Below are positions 11,247 through 23,200 of a DNA stretch of 64,000 nucleotides, piece by piece (the first letter of the stretch is position 1; each line of letters starts with the position of its first letter). The translations under genes were made by a program, and so were the position numbers. The DNA is from Anseranas semipalmata (Eukaryota > Chordata > Aves > Anseriformes > Anseranatidae), in assembly GCA_013399115.1 (NCBI GenBank), contig VXAA01001900.1:33778-97777 (forward strand), given 5' to 3'. The notes beneath the pieces were generated by a model, which saw only the letters and a list, made by a program, of their open reading frames with translations, was not told the DNA's origin and made no database searches.

Positions 11247-12231
11247 TGATAGACATATAGACATGTACCATTTAACATGGCTGTACTTCTCACTTGCAAC
11301 TCAGTAGTATTAGTAAGAATTGCTGTTTACATAGTCAACTCCAAAATTAAAACAAATAGCCTTTAATTGAGGGTGCTTTAGAAAATTGACTCCTGCAAAA
11401 CTGTCTGGGACATTAGTTACAGAACGATCACTATGACTGGAAAACACTCAGGGCCTGTTTTTTCTCAAAGAAATTGGCTTTGAATTAAATTTATTTTACA
11501 CTTTTTGTCTCCACTGTCTATCAGATAACACAGCATGGAAGTTTTGTAGTTTCTTCATTTTTTTTAATAGCATGATAATCTGTGCCTCCATGGAGACAAA
11601 GCAAACCAAAATATCTTCAAAGTCAGTATTTCTAGCATGCATGATTTGCAGGGCCTTCATACAAACTGTTGTATTACACAAACCAAGTCACAACATGGAT
11701 GCTAGATCTGACAAAGTGGTGGAACTATTATCTCACCAGTAACTGTAAAATAAAACATCACAGCCATCCCTTTGAGGTAATTGCATGCATTAGTCTTTCC
11801 TCTGATTTCCTCTAATTCTGCAGGCAAGACAGCTCAAATTGTCCAAATGATTCAGATACTAAAGGGTTACAGGCAGTGCTGCACTGGCATAACTTGATCT
11901 CTTATTCAGTAACTCTGGCCACACCCTAGCCAAACCATAGCATATAATAAAACAGACACCAGCAATTTGTGTGCACATATGTTTGCATTAAGATAATCTT
12001 TCCTAAGTAATAAACATTATAGTGGTGGTAAGACGTGCCCAAATCATGAATATGCTTGCAAGTTGGGCACTCTGACACATCTGGAAACCACACTGGTATG
12101 TATAATAAGCTAATAAGCACTGAAGACTTTGAGACCAAGTTTCATTTTTTGTATCACAGTCACAGGAGAGACAATTCTGCAAAGACCTGCCTTCTTGTTG
12201 TCTGTGATAGGCCCAGAAGCCACAGATCACT

Positions 12232-12261
12232 GTTTTGTTGTTGTTGCTGTTGTTTGTTTTG

Positions 12262-12292
<31 letters not shown>

Positions 12293-12293
12293 T
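12232..12293 (+). repeat. (GTT)n to (GTTTT)7 microsatellite
   Basis: GTT units grade into seven perfect GTTTT units (12256-12290) and a final T run. Cys/Phe/Val-rich translations here are artefacts. Confidence 0.95.
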
Positions 12294-13977
12294 AACTCTG
12301 GAAGGAGCTGGAGGAAGAGTGATTCTAAAACAATCACAGCTGAGTTGAATTACATAGAAAGCATAGGAACAGGACAGCAGCTAGATAGGCAACTGTCCAG
12401 AAAAGTACAGATATTTCCAGTATCTGTAGCTATTATTTGTAGCCATGATTAAAAAAAGTTTATAAAAACTTTAAACAATTATTCATACAATTAATCAAGC
12501 TTTCAATGATTCATTCTCTCTGGTTTTAGTGTAATTGAGATAAACAGTTACCCTAAGTTTTAACGAGGCAAGAATTTGATCCATTTTTTTCTAAGGATAA
12601 GGTCTGAGCACACTTTCTTTCCCATCCTTTTCCAGGTCAGTCACAGTCACTTGAAGGAAAAGAAAAAACAAACAACTCCCCTTCTGACTACTGTACAGCC
12701 AGATTCCTTTCTTCAATCTCATTTTCCAGTGACATTTCAAGTGTCAGCTACTGGTAGCAAAATTTTACCCTGGTTTCGTTTCATCTGCTTTTGCAGTTGT
12801 TTGAGTCTATGGGAGTGCTGCATTCCTAGTTTACTGGGCTGCGTTTGGAACATAAATGCAGCTGAAGCACAAGAAAGGAATGTGTTTTTATGTTCCTTCT
12901 TCCTTAGAAGCTGTAGAACAAAATAGCTGCAGAATCCCAAGTACTTATTAGCGGCTGGGAACGATACAGCACAAAAATGGTTAATGTTCCACTGCATTCA
13001 AAAATCCTCTGCAGATACAAGGGGCTAGTGCCTCATTAGATTTAACATACAACTCTGAGTTTGCATCAGATCACATCTGCTGAATGTGAGTTGTAAGCTA
13101 AATGGTTGATAATTCAGGGGTGTTGTTTTGGAATCTGTTCATTTGGCTAACAGGATACAAGATTTTGCAATAAATACTCTTTGAAGAGTATGGGAAAACT
13201 GATAGCTAACTTCTTCCTGTTGAAATCAAGAGACAGGCAAGACTTTTACAAAGTTTTTCTTTAAGCAGTGACATTATTGGCATCCCCTGCTTTCTGAAGA
13301 AATCAAGTCCATTCTAAGAAACTCTGAGCTTTGCTGTGCATATTGTGTATTGTTTAAGCACACAGTCAGATTTCCTTCTATTCTCCAGCATAACTTTTCC
13401 CGGGTTTATTGAGAATTTAGATCTCCATTACTTTCCTATAACCCTAGAAAACTCCATGCTGAGAAATATGTAGGCACAGATGGGCTATGTCTAGATAAAG
13501 GCACCTAATGTATGAGGTTGAGCCCTATTAGAGAAATAGGTTCCTCATTCCTTTGGCAAGGCAATTTATGGGAGAAGCACTATGCTCTTCATAACAGCAG
13601 AGATCACTTCTGTTACTAACTTAAGTAATTTATTTTAATGAAGAATATTTTTTTAGAAAATTTATTTGCCAGAAAATGCCCAACGAGATAAAGTAATATT
13701 TTCTTTATGGCTACTGGGTTAACAAAACCAGACTTTAGGAACCTGTGGGCAGTCAGCACTGCTTTGCCATGGCCATACAATTCTTGCCAAACATAAAAGT
13801 TCTCGCTCTTTCAAAAACCCGCTATCTTTTAATGAATTACATCATATGAACGGCATAAAAATTTTTTAACAATATCATTGGTAGTGTGATTGAACAGGTG
13901 AAAACATTAACCTCAAAAAGCATTTTTTCATGAACAGATTGGGTTACATTATAGGAAATTCACCTTGATTTTAACAG

Positions 13978-14144
13978 AAGTAACACATACAGACTTGAAG
14001 CAGATAATAGATGATGTTTTGGATGTTGCTTTTCCAAAAGGTTTTGTTTTTGTTTTGGGAGCTTCAACCTTGCGCTTTGCAAAACTGTTTTTTGAGAGAA
14101 TATATGAGGATTACTTGAAAACTATATGGTCACTTAATATGCAG
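13978..14144 (+). other. Exon-like open block (unidentified)
   Basis: A 167-base block sits between TTTTAACAG (acceptor-like, ending 13977) and CAG|GTACTT (donor-like, from 14145). One frame is open across it and upstream to a stop at 13908-13910. It translates to about 56 residues including TDLKQIIDDVLDVAFPKG and ERIYEDYLKTIW, with a balanced mix of charged and hydrophobic residues. The block would enter in phase 1 and leave in phase 0. I do not recognise the protein. Against it, the acceptor's pyrimidine tract is mediocre and such blocks arise by chance. Confidence 0.25.
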
Positions 14145-15572
14145 GTACTTTGAACTATCAGAGTATTGGCTTGCTGTGAATGGTCTGCAATATCTATAAG
14201 TCTTGGAGTTATCTCTTCACTGTTGGATGTAAAACTTTATAAGCTACATCCAGTGTAGTTCCATATGAATCGCTTTATCCATCCCACAGAACGTAATACT
14301 ACATGGTAGAGATAGTTCAGGTGCTAGATGCATGGAGCACAAGCTAATCAATACTGTACCTTTGGTCCCTTAGGGTTTGCTCTTCTATCCCTTCATTTTC
14401 CTTCACAGGCATCAATTTGGCTTCAGATTGTTGTGCACTCAGGTTAAAAAATTCAGAGAAATGGAGAACCTCCACCTGTGTGCTACATAAAATGCAGAAC
14501 CTTGAAATTGCAGCCATGCTGTTTCAAGTTGTGTGTGTGCGTGTAAGTTTTAAAAGGATCATGTACAAGAACGCATGTGAAAAACACAAGTAAAAAAATG
14601 AGCACAGCATGCTCTTGAGTTTAGATGATGAATTAGTGAGAAACTACCTGGAAATTAATAGGTGAATCATTCTCTGATAGATCATGACATGTCTGCATTT
14701 GCAAATTTCAAACTTTTGTGACAAAGGTGTCTTTCACAAGTATCAGATTATAATGAAAACCAGTTATAATGAAAAAAGAAATCACAGACAAAAACAAATC
14801 AACAATAAACTATAGAGTGCACAACACTGATTGTATTTATTTTGAGGTTTCATACTGTTTTCATAATCAAATTGAAGGGGATGTATTTAATTTCACCTCG
14901 CAACCGGACATACAAAAATGCAGCATCATGGTGAAGAAGAGAAAAGAGAGGAAAATTTATGCCAGTTTGAAATGGTGAGTCAGAAGTCATGCGTTATTGT
15001 GCTGTAACTACCTAAAGTTAAATATATTTTTACAGGCTTAACATTTGGGGATTCAAAATCAACAGTGAAGGATTATACATGAAGTGAGAATTTAAATTAC
15101 AGAAATTTTCAGACTGATCCTAGAGAGATCCTGAAGGACTGCAGTCTGCCTCATATTGTTGAAAAAGATTTTAAGGGTAGAGAAAAAAATATAGACTGCT
15201 TAGATGAGGAGAAAAATCTTTAAAACATTTCATATAATCAGTTAGAAGTCTTGAATAATTCCTCAGAGGAATTGTTAAAGTAAAAATATTTAGCAGGTAA
15301 GAAAAAGTGTAAGTATTGTAAAAATGAAACTCTATTTTTGCAATAAGCAAGGAAAATATCATTGACAAAACAGGTAATTCTTAAATACTCTGAAAACACT
15401 GCCATAGTGTAGCACCAGAGATCAGTGTTTTAAAAAGCACTGTCAAAGCACAAAAATTACCTCACTGAGATATAGATTGATCAAAGAGCAATAGCCGTAA
15501 CTGAAGCTTTTTTTCCTAAGATTAAACAAAAACGAAGAAATACCGCTGAGGGGCTAGCCAAGAAGATGCTAA

Positions 15573-15654
15573 GGTTTTTTTTGTTGTTGCTTTGTTGTTA
15601 TTGTTGTTGTTTTGTTGTTGTTGTTGTTGTTTGTTGTTGTTGTTGTAGTTGTTA
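15573..15654 (+). repeat. (GTT)n microsatellite, interrupted
   Basis: About 80 bases of GTT units with occasional extra T, one GCT and one GTA interruption, starting in a T run. The Gln/Asn run on the opposite strand is a by-product. Confidence 0.95.
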
Positions 15655-17639
15655 CAAGGAACTTTCGAGAGAAAACTTTGATAGAAAGAAAGGATCGAAA
15701 GGGAATTAGACCAGACAAGTAAAGCTAATGCAGAAAGAGTCAAACATTTTTCAGATCAAGATTTAAGCTGAGAAATTACTGTGATTGTTATTATTATAAT
15801 TTCAGTAGTAATTTAATCTATTCTTATTAAATCAGGATGGAGCTCTCTTTAAGGAATGAGGTTTTGATAAACATGGCCAATGCTGGTAACTCCAGAGGTA
15901 GACTGACCAAGGCTGCAGGTATAGTCCTGTGAAAGCACTCGTTAATGAATTTGCTTGTAGCACCAAGGAAGAGATTAACTAAAAGCCAGGTCCCGTCTCT
16001 GATCCTTCTCATACTTTTCTGCATCTAGAAGGAGATTCTTCTTTTCTGTGGCGCTGTGTAACTTCCAGGCTGTTTTCTTGACAACATCACATAGAACAAT
16101 CTTATGCTTGAGAGAGGAGTAAGTACTTCTATAAATCACAGTGTTATATAAAAATTAATCAGTTAAAGTAGCGAAATTGAGGATTAGTACAAAGACTGTA
16201 GAAATGACTTTGAGCCATCATTAAAATGCATCTGAAAAGATCAAATGTAGTATTAAGATACTTCCAAACTATTTTCAATATAGTGTGAGAATATAAATGT
16301 CAGTATGCAAAGCATAAGAGGTAGACATCTAGAATGCTGTGTACCATTCTGATCACTGACCTCCAGAAAAATGAACTTGGGCTTAAACAGATGAAGAGAA
16401 GAGTTGTATAACCAGGGTTATGTAATGCCTTTGCCTATAGTAAGAAAGAGGTGGACAAAGAGGTGGACAAAGCATATTCCAGAAGTAACCTATACTTATT
16501 CAGGTACAGTAAATGCAAAAAGTATGTGGAGGATGAGAATTCTATCACAAAAAGCACTCACTTTTGAGAGAAACATCAGCATGAGTGGATTCTCAGATCA
16601 TTCAAAAAAGCTTTGTCCTGTTGTCAGACCTTTTTGGGTTAGTGATCTATAACCAAAAGAAATTATGAAATAGAATTCAGAACAAGACCATCTCTTTAGC
16701 TGAAATATTTGGTGGTACTGCTAGGTAATACTGAGCTTCCCGTGACAGAATCATGTATCAAATTGTCATGGCTCAAGCTGAAGCAATAAAGATAAATAGC
16801 CTCTCTGCTCCTAATAGTTAGTTCCAGTCAGACCAAACTATACATATTATTAAATTATGACCATCTCTGCTCTGGAGCAGAAAGGTAGACACTTCAGCTG
16901 ATTATTGCAGGGAAACATATTATTAAGTTATTAAACAGAATGCTTAATCTATCATTCAAAATGTTTCTTAGCTACCAAAGATCCTTATGCAATGAATCAT
17001 ATAATGTCATCTACCAGTATGGAAGCTGTGAAAAAAACTTGTTATTAAAAAAAATAAATAAAGGTAGAAACTTCCAAGGATCTGCACCTCAGCTTCAATG
17101 CTCATTGTTACTGGGAGGCTTCAACAGACATCAGTTGCTTCTAGAGTAAAGCTACATGATTCCAGGAGGCATTATCAGAGAAGACCTCTAAGAAACAGTA
17201 AGAGGACCTCTATAGTCCTCATATTCTTAAGTGTTTGATACAGTAAAATATTTACACCTAAATGCATTTTTATAGTTTGGATCTTGATGCAGTATATTTA
17301 CTTATCATTTTGAGGGTAGCACAAGGGGCATTATTTTCTAGCACATTATTTTAAATTGTCAGAACACTTACTGCCATCATATTTGTTACTTTTCCCCTTC
17401 TAAAACACTGTTAGCCAGTATTACTTCTGAGGTTAAATTTAGTAGCATTATATGAAGTGTATCCTGTTATTTGTATAGATAGTATAAACATTGTGACTGG
17501 AACATAGCAAGCTTCATCATTTCCAATAGGAAACTGAAGCCAGGAACATGGAAAAGTACCATAAATAATCCTCATAGTTTATTTTTACTTATGACTAACT
17601 CATCTTCCTAACTATTCACTTAAATTTGTATTTCCAGGA

Positions 17640-17717
17640 CAATTAAAGCAAGTGAAATGGTTTGCATCACGCTGGTTGGTGAATAAAATTTAATCCTTTC
17701 ATAAAAAAAAAAAAAAA
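17640..17717 (+). other. Possible 3' end of a retrocopy (AATAAA plus A15)
   Basis: AATAAA at 17682-17687 is followed after 15 bases by fifteen A (17703-17717), the spacing of a polyadenylated transcript end. I could not recognise the source mRNA upstream or find clear target-site duplications. Processed retrocopies are rare in birds because CR1 does not copy poly-A mRNAs efficiently, so this may be chance. Confidence 0.25.
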
Positions 17718-18171
17718 GCCCAGGAGACTGACATTTTACAGCAAAAACTCTGGCATGTCTGTGTTGACCTAAGTAAGCCATCAAAATTAATTACTTGGTT
17801 TGGCGAAATACTGTTACAGTAGAAAAAGCCTCTCATAATTTGTATTACTGTCTGTAACTTGAATTGTAGCAGCATCTATGGTCACTACTGGTATCAATGA
17901 CATTTGACTGAGCAAGCTTTATATGTCACAAGCATTATGTTTTTTGTGTTGGCTACTTCCTATCTACACAGTTGCCTTCTGGATAACTTACAGATAACCT
18001 GCCTAAGAATAGTCAATAATTTGTTAAAAGCCTAAAGCCTTGTCAGGCACATAAGGTCCCATATGCCTCCTGAGCACTCAGTATTCACCCTTAAAAGACT
18101 GCATTGACTGACCATTATGTTACATCCTGTACAAAACCAGCAAGAATAAGATAGATTTTAAGATATAACAG

Positions 18172-18261
18172 AAGATTGATCTCCCAGAGCTGGAAAAAGA
18201 AGCAGAATATACAAACAGAAAAATGGAAGCCAAAGCAAAAAGTAAGTACGGGCTTCAAAAG
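18172..18261 (+). other. Exon-like 30-codon open block (unidentified)
   Basis: Exactly 90 bases lie between TATAACAG (ending 18171) and a near-consensus donor, AAG|GTAAGT (from 18262). The in-frame translation starts KIDLPELEKEAEYTNRKMEA and continues Lys-rich to GLQK; it is charged and helix-prone. Both ends fall in phase 0, compatible with the phase-0 exit of the block at 13978-14144. Against it, the acceptor has almost no pyrimidine tract and the block is purine-rich, which lowers stop frequency by itself. A second donor-like GTAAGT lies at 18242. Confidence 0.2.
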
Positions 18262-21200
18262 GTAAGTAATTTAACATTAATAGGAAAAATGGGATAAGGA
18301 ACTGGGGAAGATTCATTTAAAGACATTGAATAGCACCTGATAGCATGTGAAGTGATCCGTACCTTAGATTTTCTAGCCATCAAGAACTGACTGTTGAGTA
18401 CTACAGCGCCTCAGGTTGCAGACTTTCAGCCAATCACAGGGCCTTCAACACACACCAGAGAACAAGACTGAAAAGCACTTGTACTATTTGTAGGCACTTT
18501 TTCACCTTCTCAGTTCCCAGAAATGATGTATAAATTGGTGTGAAATGGCCTTCACCAGCTGAGGGGTGGACTACCTACAGGTTGTCTTGAAAGAATCCTT
18601 GTATGTTGCAGGCTATAGAGGCTATAGTTGTGGTTACAGCTTCCTTTTATTCCATCTTTCACATATATTAATTTAGTAATCAGTTATGTATTCTGAAGAA
18701 GGACGACCAAAGTTTTTGAGGGCCTCACTAAGTCAGTTCCTACTCTATCCCCCATAGCAGCAGGGTGACCAGCATTGATAAAGCCTTCACTAACTGTCAG
18801 CAGTACCAGATAGCTCATTCACAATTTCTATTGCCATCTTTTGCAGTTAGGGAAATGCTATTAGTTTTCTTTCAATAGTATACAAGATGTGTACATTTTT
18901 AATCGCATTGGTTCAACACTGAGTTCTTAATCACATTTTTTTTTTCATTTGCATAGCTCCTGGTATACAAATGAAATTATTTATTTGCTTCTATAGATGT
19001 ACCTCAGGCTGAGCTGACCTACAGTCTATGCATATCCAGAAGGAACTTTATTCTAATGGCAGTTATCTATTTCTATGTACTAATGATATTCCAACTATTG
19101 CTGCTAGCTGTAATGTTTAGCACAATTCACTAAATCATCCAGAAGGAGAAATAACACAGGACTCCTGTAGACCTTCTTAAAAATGGGTGAATAAGTACAA
19201 ATTTATTCACAATAGCCACTATTAATTAAATAATTAAATTCATAGAAATATACAGCAACTGTGTGAGGAAGCTTTAGTAAAACCCACTGTGCTTTAGAAA
19301 ATGCTTGGACGTTCAGATCAGACAGCTTACTGCATCCAAAAGACTGAGTTTTGGATGGTAGCTGGCATTTGGATAGTTGGCAGTATAATTTACATTAGGC
19401 ATAGAGTGGAATTTTATGCGCAATAAATCATCTTATGGGAAAACTCATAGATGTAAGAAATCTGTATTAGAAGGAGAGAGGAGGTGATTAAGGTTGAAGG
19501 CAAGCTGCCTGCAGGGTTTCTCATGAAAATAAGACTTCAGATCTCAGGAAGAGTCAGAAAACCTCACAGCTCTAATACATGGTATGGTCATATCCTCTGA
19601 AAATATTCTTCTTTGTCTGTGGTTGTTTTTATCTTGCTCTGCATTCTCTTTCTCTGGAACCATATTACACATATGTTTTATCCTGTATTTTCGATTTGTA
19701 GGAATGAAGAGGTGGAAGAAGGAAGGTGTAGAAGGAGAAAGAAAAAGCTTAGATCACCAGCTATGTTGCATTGTGCTGAACAGCAAAATGATTTTAGGAT
19801 ATTGATAAATCCTCCAGAGGCAACAAACTCCATTTCATTTAAACTTTAAGGTCACTTTAAAGCCAAAGAACTTGAACATTTGCTTTAACAGCAGGAGAAA
19901 GTGGGATTCTCTATTACACAGTGCATTATTATCTGATAGGATAGTGGATGTCTGAAATTGAAATCTTAGAGTTATTGTCTTATAAAGGGATACTGAATAT
20001 GAATGCAGAAAACATAAATATGTTTACGTACATACATATTTTGTATGGGTGTATATGAACCTCTGTCTTTGTCCTACATTGTATAGACTGGAGAGAAGCA
20101 AAATTAATGTTTTTAAGGGAGAACTGTTATATCTAGTTTATGAAGCTGTAACATTGCTTACAAATTAGAGTCTTTGATCTCGAGCCATTTCCTCTGTAAG
20201 AATTGCTCTGCTGTAGAAATGGAACATCAGTTTTATGGTATTTCATGTGTTCAGAGTGGACAATGTTATCTCTAAATGTGAAAAAGATAAACTAAACAGA
20301 TCAAGATGATCAAGACACATATATTAGAAAAATATTCCTTGTCCCAGATGCCTCCCAGCTTGGCAAGTACTATACTTAAAATAAGGAAATCATTATGAAG
20401 TCTCTTTATCAATACTTTCTTTTCTTGCAAACCCAACTACAGATGGTTACATCATAACTCAGAGTGAGCAAAGGAGTGGCAAATATTTAAAAGAAAAAGT
20501 GTTCTCTCCTTTGCACTTTTTCAGAATTAGACTTAACAGGATGTGAGGTTTACTAATAAAATTATTGGTAAAGCTCGTGTATAGTATTCCTTTTCATCCT
20601 GTGGGTAAATTTGATGTTGGATAGTATCTTTGGCGTCAGTTGGTCCATTGCCTCTACATGACTGTCTTCATATTCTGAACTACTTTCCACAAAGAGAGGA
20701 AGAGGAAAGAGTGATTTACTGTTGATGTAAAACAAAGTAAATCTCTGCCTTTGGGAAGCAAAGACCATACAAGAGGTAAATTACTTCTTGAAGCAGTTTG
20801 TGAGCAAAGAGTGTTGTGGCTAGCTGCAGTAGCTTGAAGGATAGAGGGGGACTGGAAGATGTGAGCAGACCACGGTAAGTAAGAGACCTGAAGCTTAGAT
20901 AGGAGAAAGAGCAACCTTATAAGAGTAGTGAAGCACTGGTATGAACTACCTTGAAGTACCGTTTTCTTTGCAAATATCTAAAGAAACATCTGTTGGGAGT
21001 TACACAGGCTGACCAGGAGTAGGTCCTTTCCAGACACAAGGTTCAAGAGTCTGCATCACTGAAATGAGAATAATGTAAGATGCAACAGCTGAATTCCATG
21101 CCTATTAAAATGTTATATAAGCAAAGGAAGGGTGGGTAATTATAACTTTTAGGAGTTTGAACTCCAAAATTCTACAGATGTTCATAGCTAGAAACTGATT

Positions 21201-21304
21201 TATACAAGCTAAGTCTCAGATAGTAATGATAACCTTCTAACAATCACTGCACTTTGAGAGAGAATATGTGATCTAGCATATGCCCAACTACAGGAATTCT
21301 TGAG
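18262..21304. other. AT-rich unique sequence
   Basis: No repeat or coding feature was recognised. An 86-codon minus-strand frame (20654-20914) is the longest and has random composition. Confidence 0.5.
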
Positions 21305-21400
21305 TTCTGGTCTCTGACCAGTGCAAGCAATTAACTTACTGAAATTCTTTCAGTTTACATACCTATAAAATGGGTGTAGTGGTTAGAACTGCTGGGCACT
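21305..21400 (+). repeat. Possible ancient MIR-like SINE fragment
   Basis: TTAACTTACTGAAATTCTTT followed by TCAGTTTACATACCTATAAA and ATGGG resembles the MIR core pattern (TTAACTTCTCTGAGCCTCAG, then TTTCCTCATCTGTAAAATGG). Divergence is high. Call by eye only. Confidence 0.35.
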
Positions 21401-21651
21401 ATGTAGGCATGCATAAGGCATAATGTGACACTGTGCAGTGATCACTCCACTTTTCATCCTCCAATATTGTTGCTAGTTATTGACATTATTGAACACAGTT
21501 GCATTATGCTGCTTTATATATCCTGTTCCCTTACTTATTAAGGAAGTTATTAGACCACCAGGGATTCTCCTCAGCACTGCAATGTGCCACATCAAGGGCA
21601 TCTAAATCCTTCTTGAAACAAATTCTGACTATTCTGGTCCTGAGTTTTGCA

Positions 21652-21746
21652 TACTAAAGAATTATTTTTTTTTCTCTCAAGGTAAGTAAGAAAATGATTC
21701 CTGATGTTTGTTGTGTACAAAATATGCATGCTTTATTTTAGAAAGG
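21652..21746 (+). promoter_or_regulatory. Candidate recursive splice site with RS-exon
   Basis: A branch-point-like TACTAAA (21652-21658) is followed by a 14-base pyrimidine run (21665-21678) and then AAG|GTAAGTAAG, with the junction between 21681 and 21682. The same position is therefore a good 3' splice site directly abutting a strong 5' splice site, the hallmark of recursive splicing in long introns. A second donor-like AAAG|GTAATT follows at 21745/21746, so a 64-base RS-exon (21682-21745) could be defined, as the vertebrate model requires. The acceptor base before AG is A rather than the preferred C. Whether a transcript crosses here is not known. Confidence 0.35.
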
Positions 21747-22598
21747 TAATTTTATGTGTATTTTGGCATTCTCTTGAGAAAGTGGAATATTTTGAATTGG
21801 AAAAGTAGCCACAGATTATCTATCCACAAAGAGCTTGGAACATTCAGCTGAGCATCGAGGGCAATATTTCATAAGAAGGTGCTAAGCAGTACCAAGATTT
21901 TGGAAATTTCGGGAAAGATATTTTTTCCTGCCAAGCAACCCATCCAACCATAATGAAGTCCCACTGCTTGCTGGGACAAAATTCTTGCAATGCGTGGCTT
22001 GTGTAATATAGACTCTCCCTGTGTCCCTGAACATGTTTAATAGTTACCTTAGATGCTGAGTCTTAGTGTCTTCTTTCCAGTTCTCAACAAACTGAAAAAC
22101 TGTAATGTTATTTTGAAGTATCTCTGCCTGAACTACATTTAGAACTTGATGCCACAAGACGCTGAAGAAGTAATTTTACCCCCATAAAATTAGAGATCTG
22201 TGTATGCGTTGTGTTATTCTAGAAGGCAAATGAAAGGTATTGTTTAAATCCACACAACTCTTTCTACTCACTGTAGCTTTGTCCAAAGGTTACATTAGAG
22301 ATTTTTATTTTTTTACCTATATTCAGAAACAAAGTACAATCCTGTGTACCTGTAAAATTGCGTTGTATATCTTACATGTCAGTATCTAGAAATATATATT
22401 TTTTTGTTTTTCTTTTGTTCTTTTTTAATTCTTGAAGCCTGACTTGTCAATCTTAATGTCACTCATATTTCCTGCTTCTGAGTGCCAAAATCCACTGCTT
22501 TTATGTTGTTTGGCTTGAGGTCAGCCCTCACAAGCAGAAATCTGATGAGAAATAAATTATCAATATTTATTCTAAAAAGTCTCCTTTATTTATTCCAG
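21747..22598. other. Unique sequence
   Basis: Nothing recognised before the coding relic, except a T-rich stretch near 22390-22430. Confidence 0.5.
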
Positions 22599-22873
22599 AT
22601 AGTTACAACACCACAGGGGGTTAAAAGGCAAGATCATTAATTCCAGAACCTTCACAATTTTTCCTTGTACATGATGCGCACCTCTAAATTTAACACCAGA
22701 TTTGGCATGAGAAACAGAAGAATGTTCCAGTTTCAATACTTCTAAACTTCTCTGACCACTCAAATATCCAAGAAGTGCTGATCTATGACATATCCATCAA
22801 CAACACCTACTATGTGAGAATTCAATGCATTGCACAAGAAAACATCAGCTGCAGCCCTGTGTATCTTGCTTAA
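22599..22873 (+). pseudogene. Fibronectin-III-like coding relic (broken)
   Basis: After a good acceptor-like CTCCTTTATTTATTCCAG (ending 22598), one frame reads about 90 codons to a final TAA at 22871-22873. In-frame stops lie at 22622, 22685 and 22691. The last 59 codons (22694-22870) are open and use C-ending codons (AAC, ATC, TAC, AGC, TGC) far more than the AT-rich surroundings. The translation includes QEVLIYDISINNTYYVRIQC followed by an Ile/Ala/Gln stretch and SCSPVYLA. This fits the end of a fibronectin type III domain (N-T-x-Y-x-V-R-x and S-x-P-V). I cannot name the gene. It could be a decayed exon, a decayed gene copy, or a real last exon starting at a later acceptor. Confidence 0.4.
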
Positions 22874-23186
22874 CTGTAGCTCAGATTGCTTTTGTTCTGT
22901 AAATCTTGTTTAAAATCTTGTTTTGGCTCTCATAAAGCCAAAGTATGCAAATAAATGTACTTTTAGGGGCCTCACTAGTGGATTTGGGGCTATTTTTTTC
23001 CCCTGACTTCATAATTTCTGCTAGGCACATGTTAAAATAGCATGAAAATAAATGAATGTTTTGCTCAATTTTGGCTTTCAAAAAGTGATTTTAGTTCATG
23101 TAATGGGCCCCAGCTAGGGCACAGCTAGGGATGAAAAACACATTAATGCCAGACTTGCCCCAGGGTGAAACCTCAAAGACAGACTT

Positions 23187-23200
23187 AAAAAAAAAAAAAN
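23187..23200. other. Poly-A ending in a single assembly N
   Basis: Thirteen A are followed by an N at 23200 and then TTGTTTTG. One undetermined base at a homopolymer edge suggests a contig join or an ambiguous call. Unlike the N at 10429, the flanks are not duplicated. Confidence 0.9.

Larger units (their letters stand above)
10557..13977. other. AT-rich unique sequence
   Basis: It holds a poly-A run (11208-11246), a (GTTTT)n array (12232-12293) and a small hairpin at 13174-13191 (ATACTCTT / AAGAGTAT). The longest frame, 116 codons at 12576-12926, has no recognisable motif. Confidence 0.5.
14145..18171. other. AT-rich unique sequence
   Basis: It holds the (GTT)n array at 15582-15654, a 12-base direct duplication near 16446-16470 (AAAGAGGTGGAC twice) and the poly-A at 17703-17717. 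No coding frame is convincing; the longest is 82 codons (16404-16652). Confidence 0.5.

Noticed and set aside
12232..12293. Cys/Val/Phe-rich frames as a membrane peptide
   Set aside because: Produced by the GTT/GTTTT repeat.
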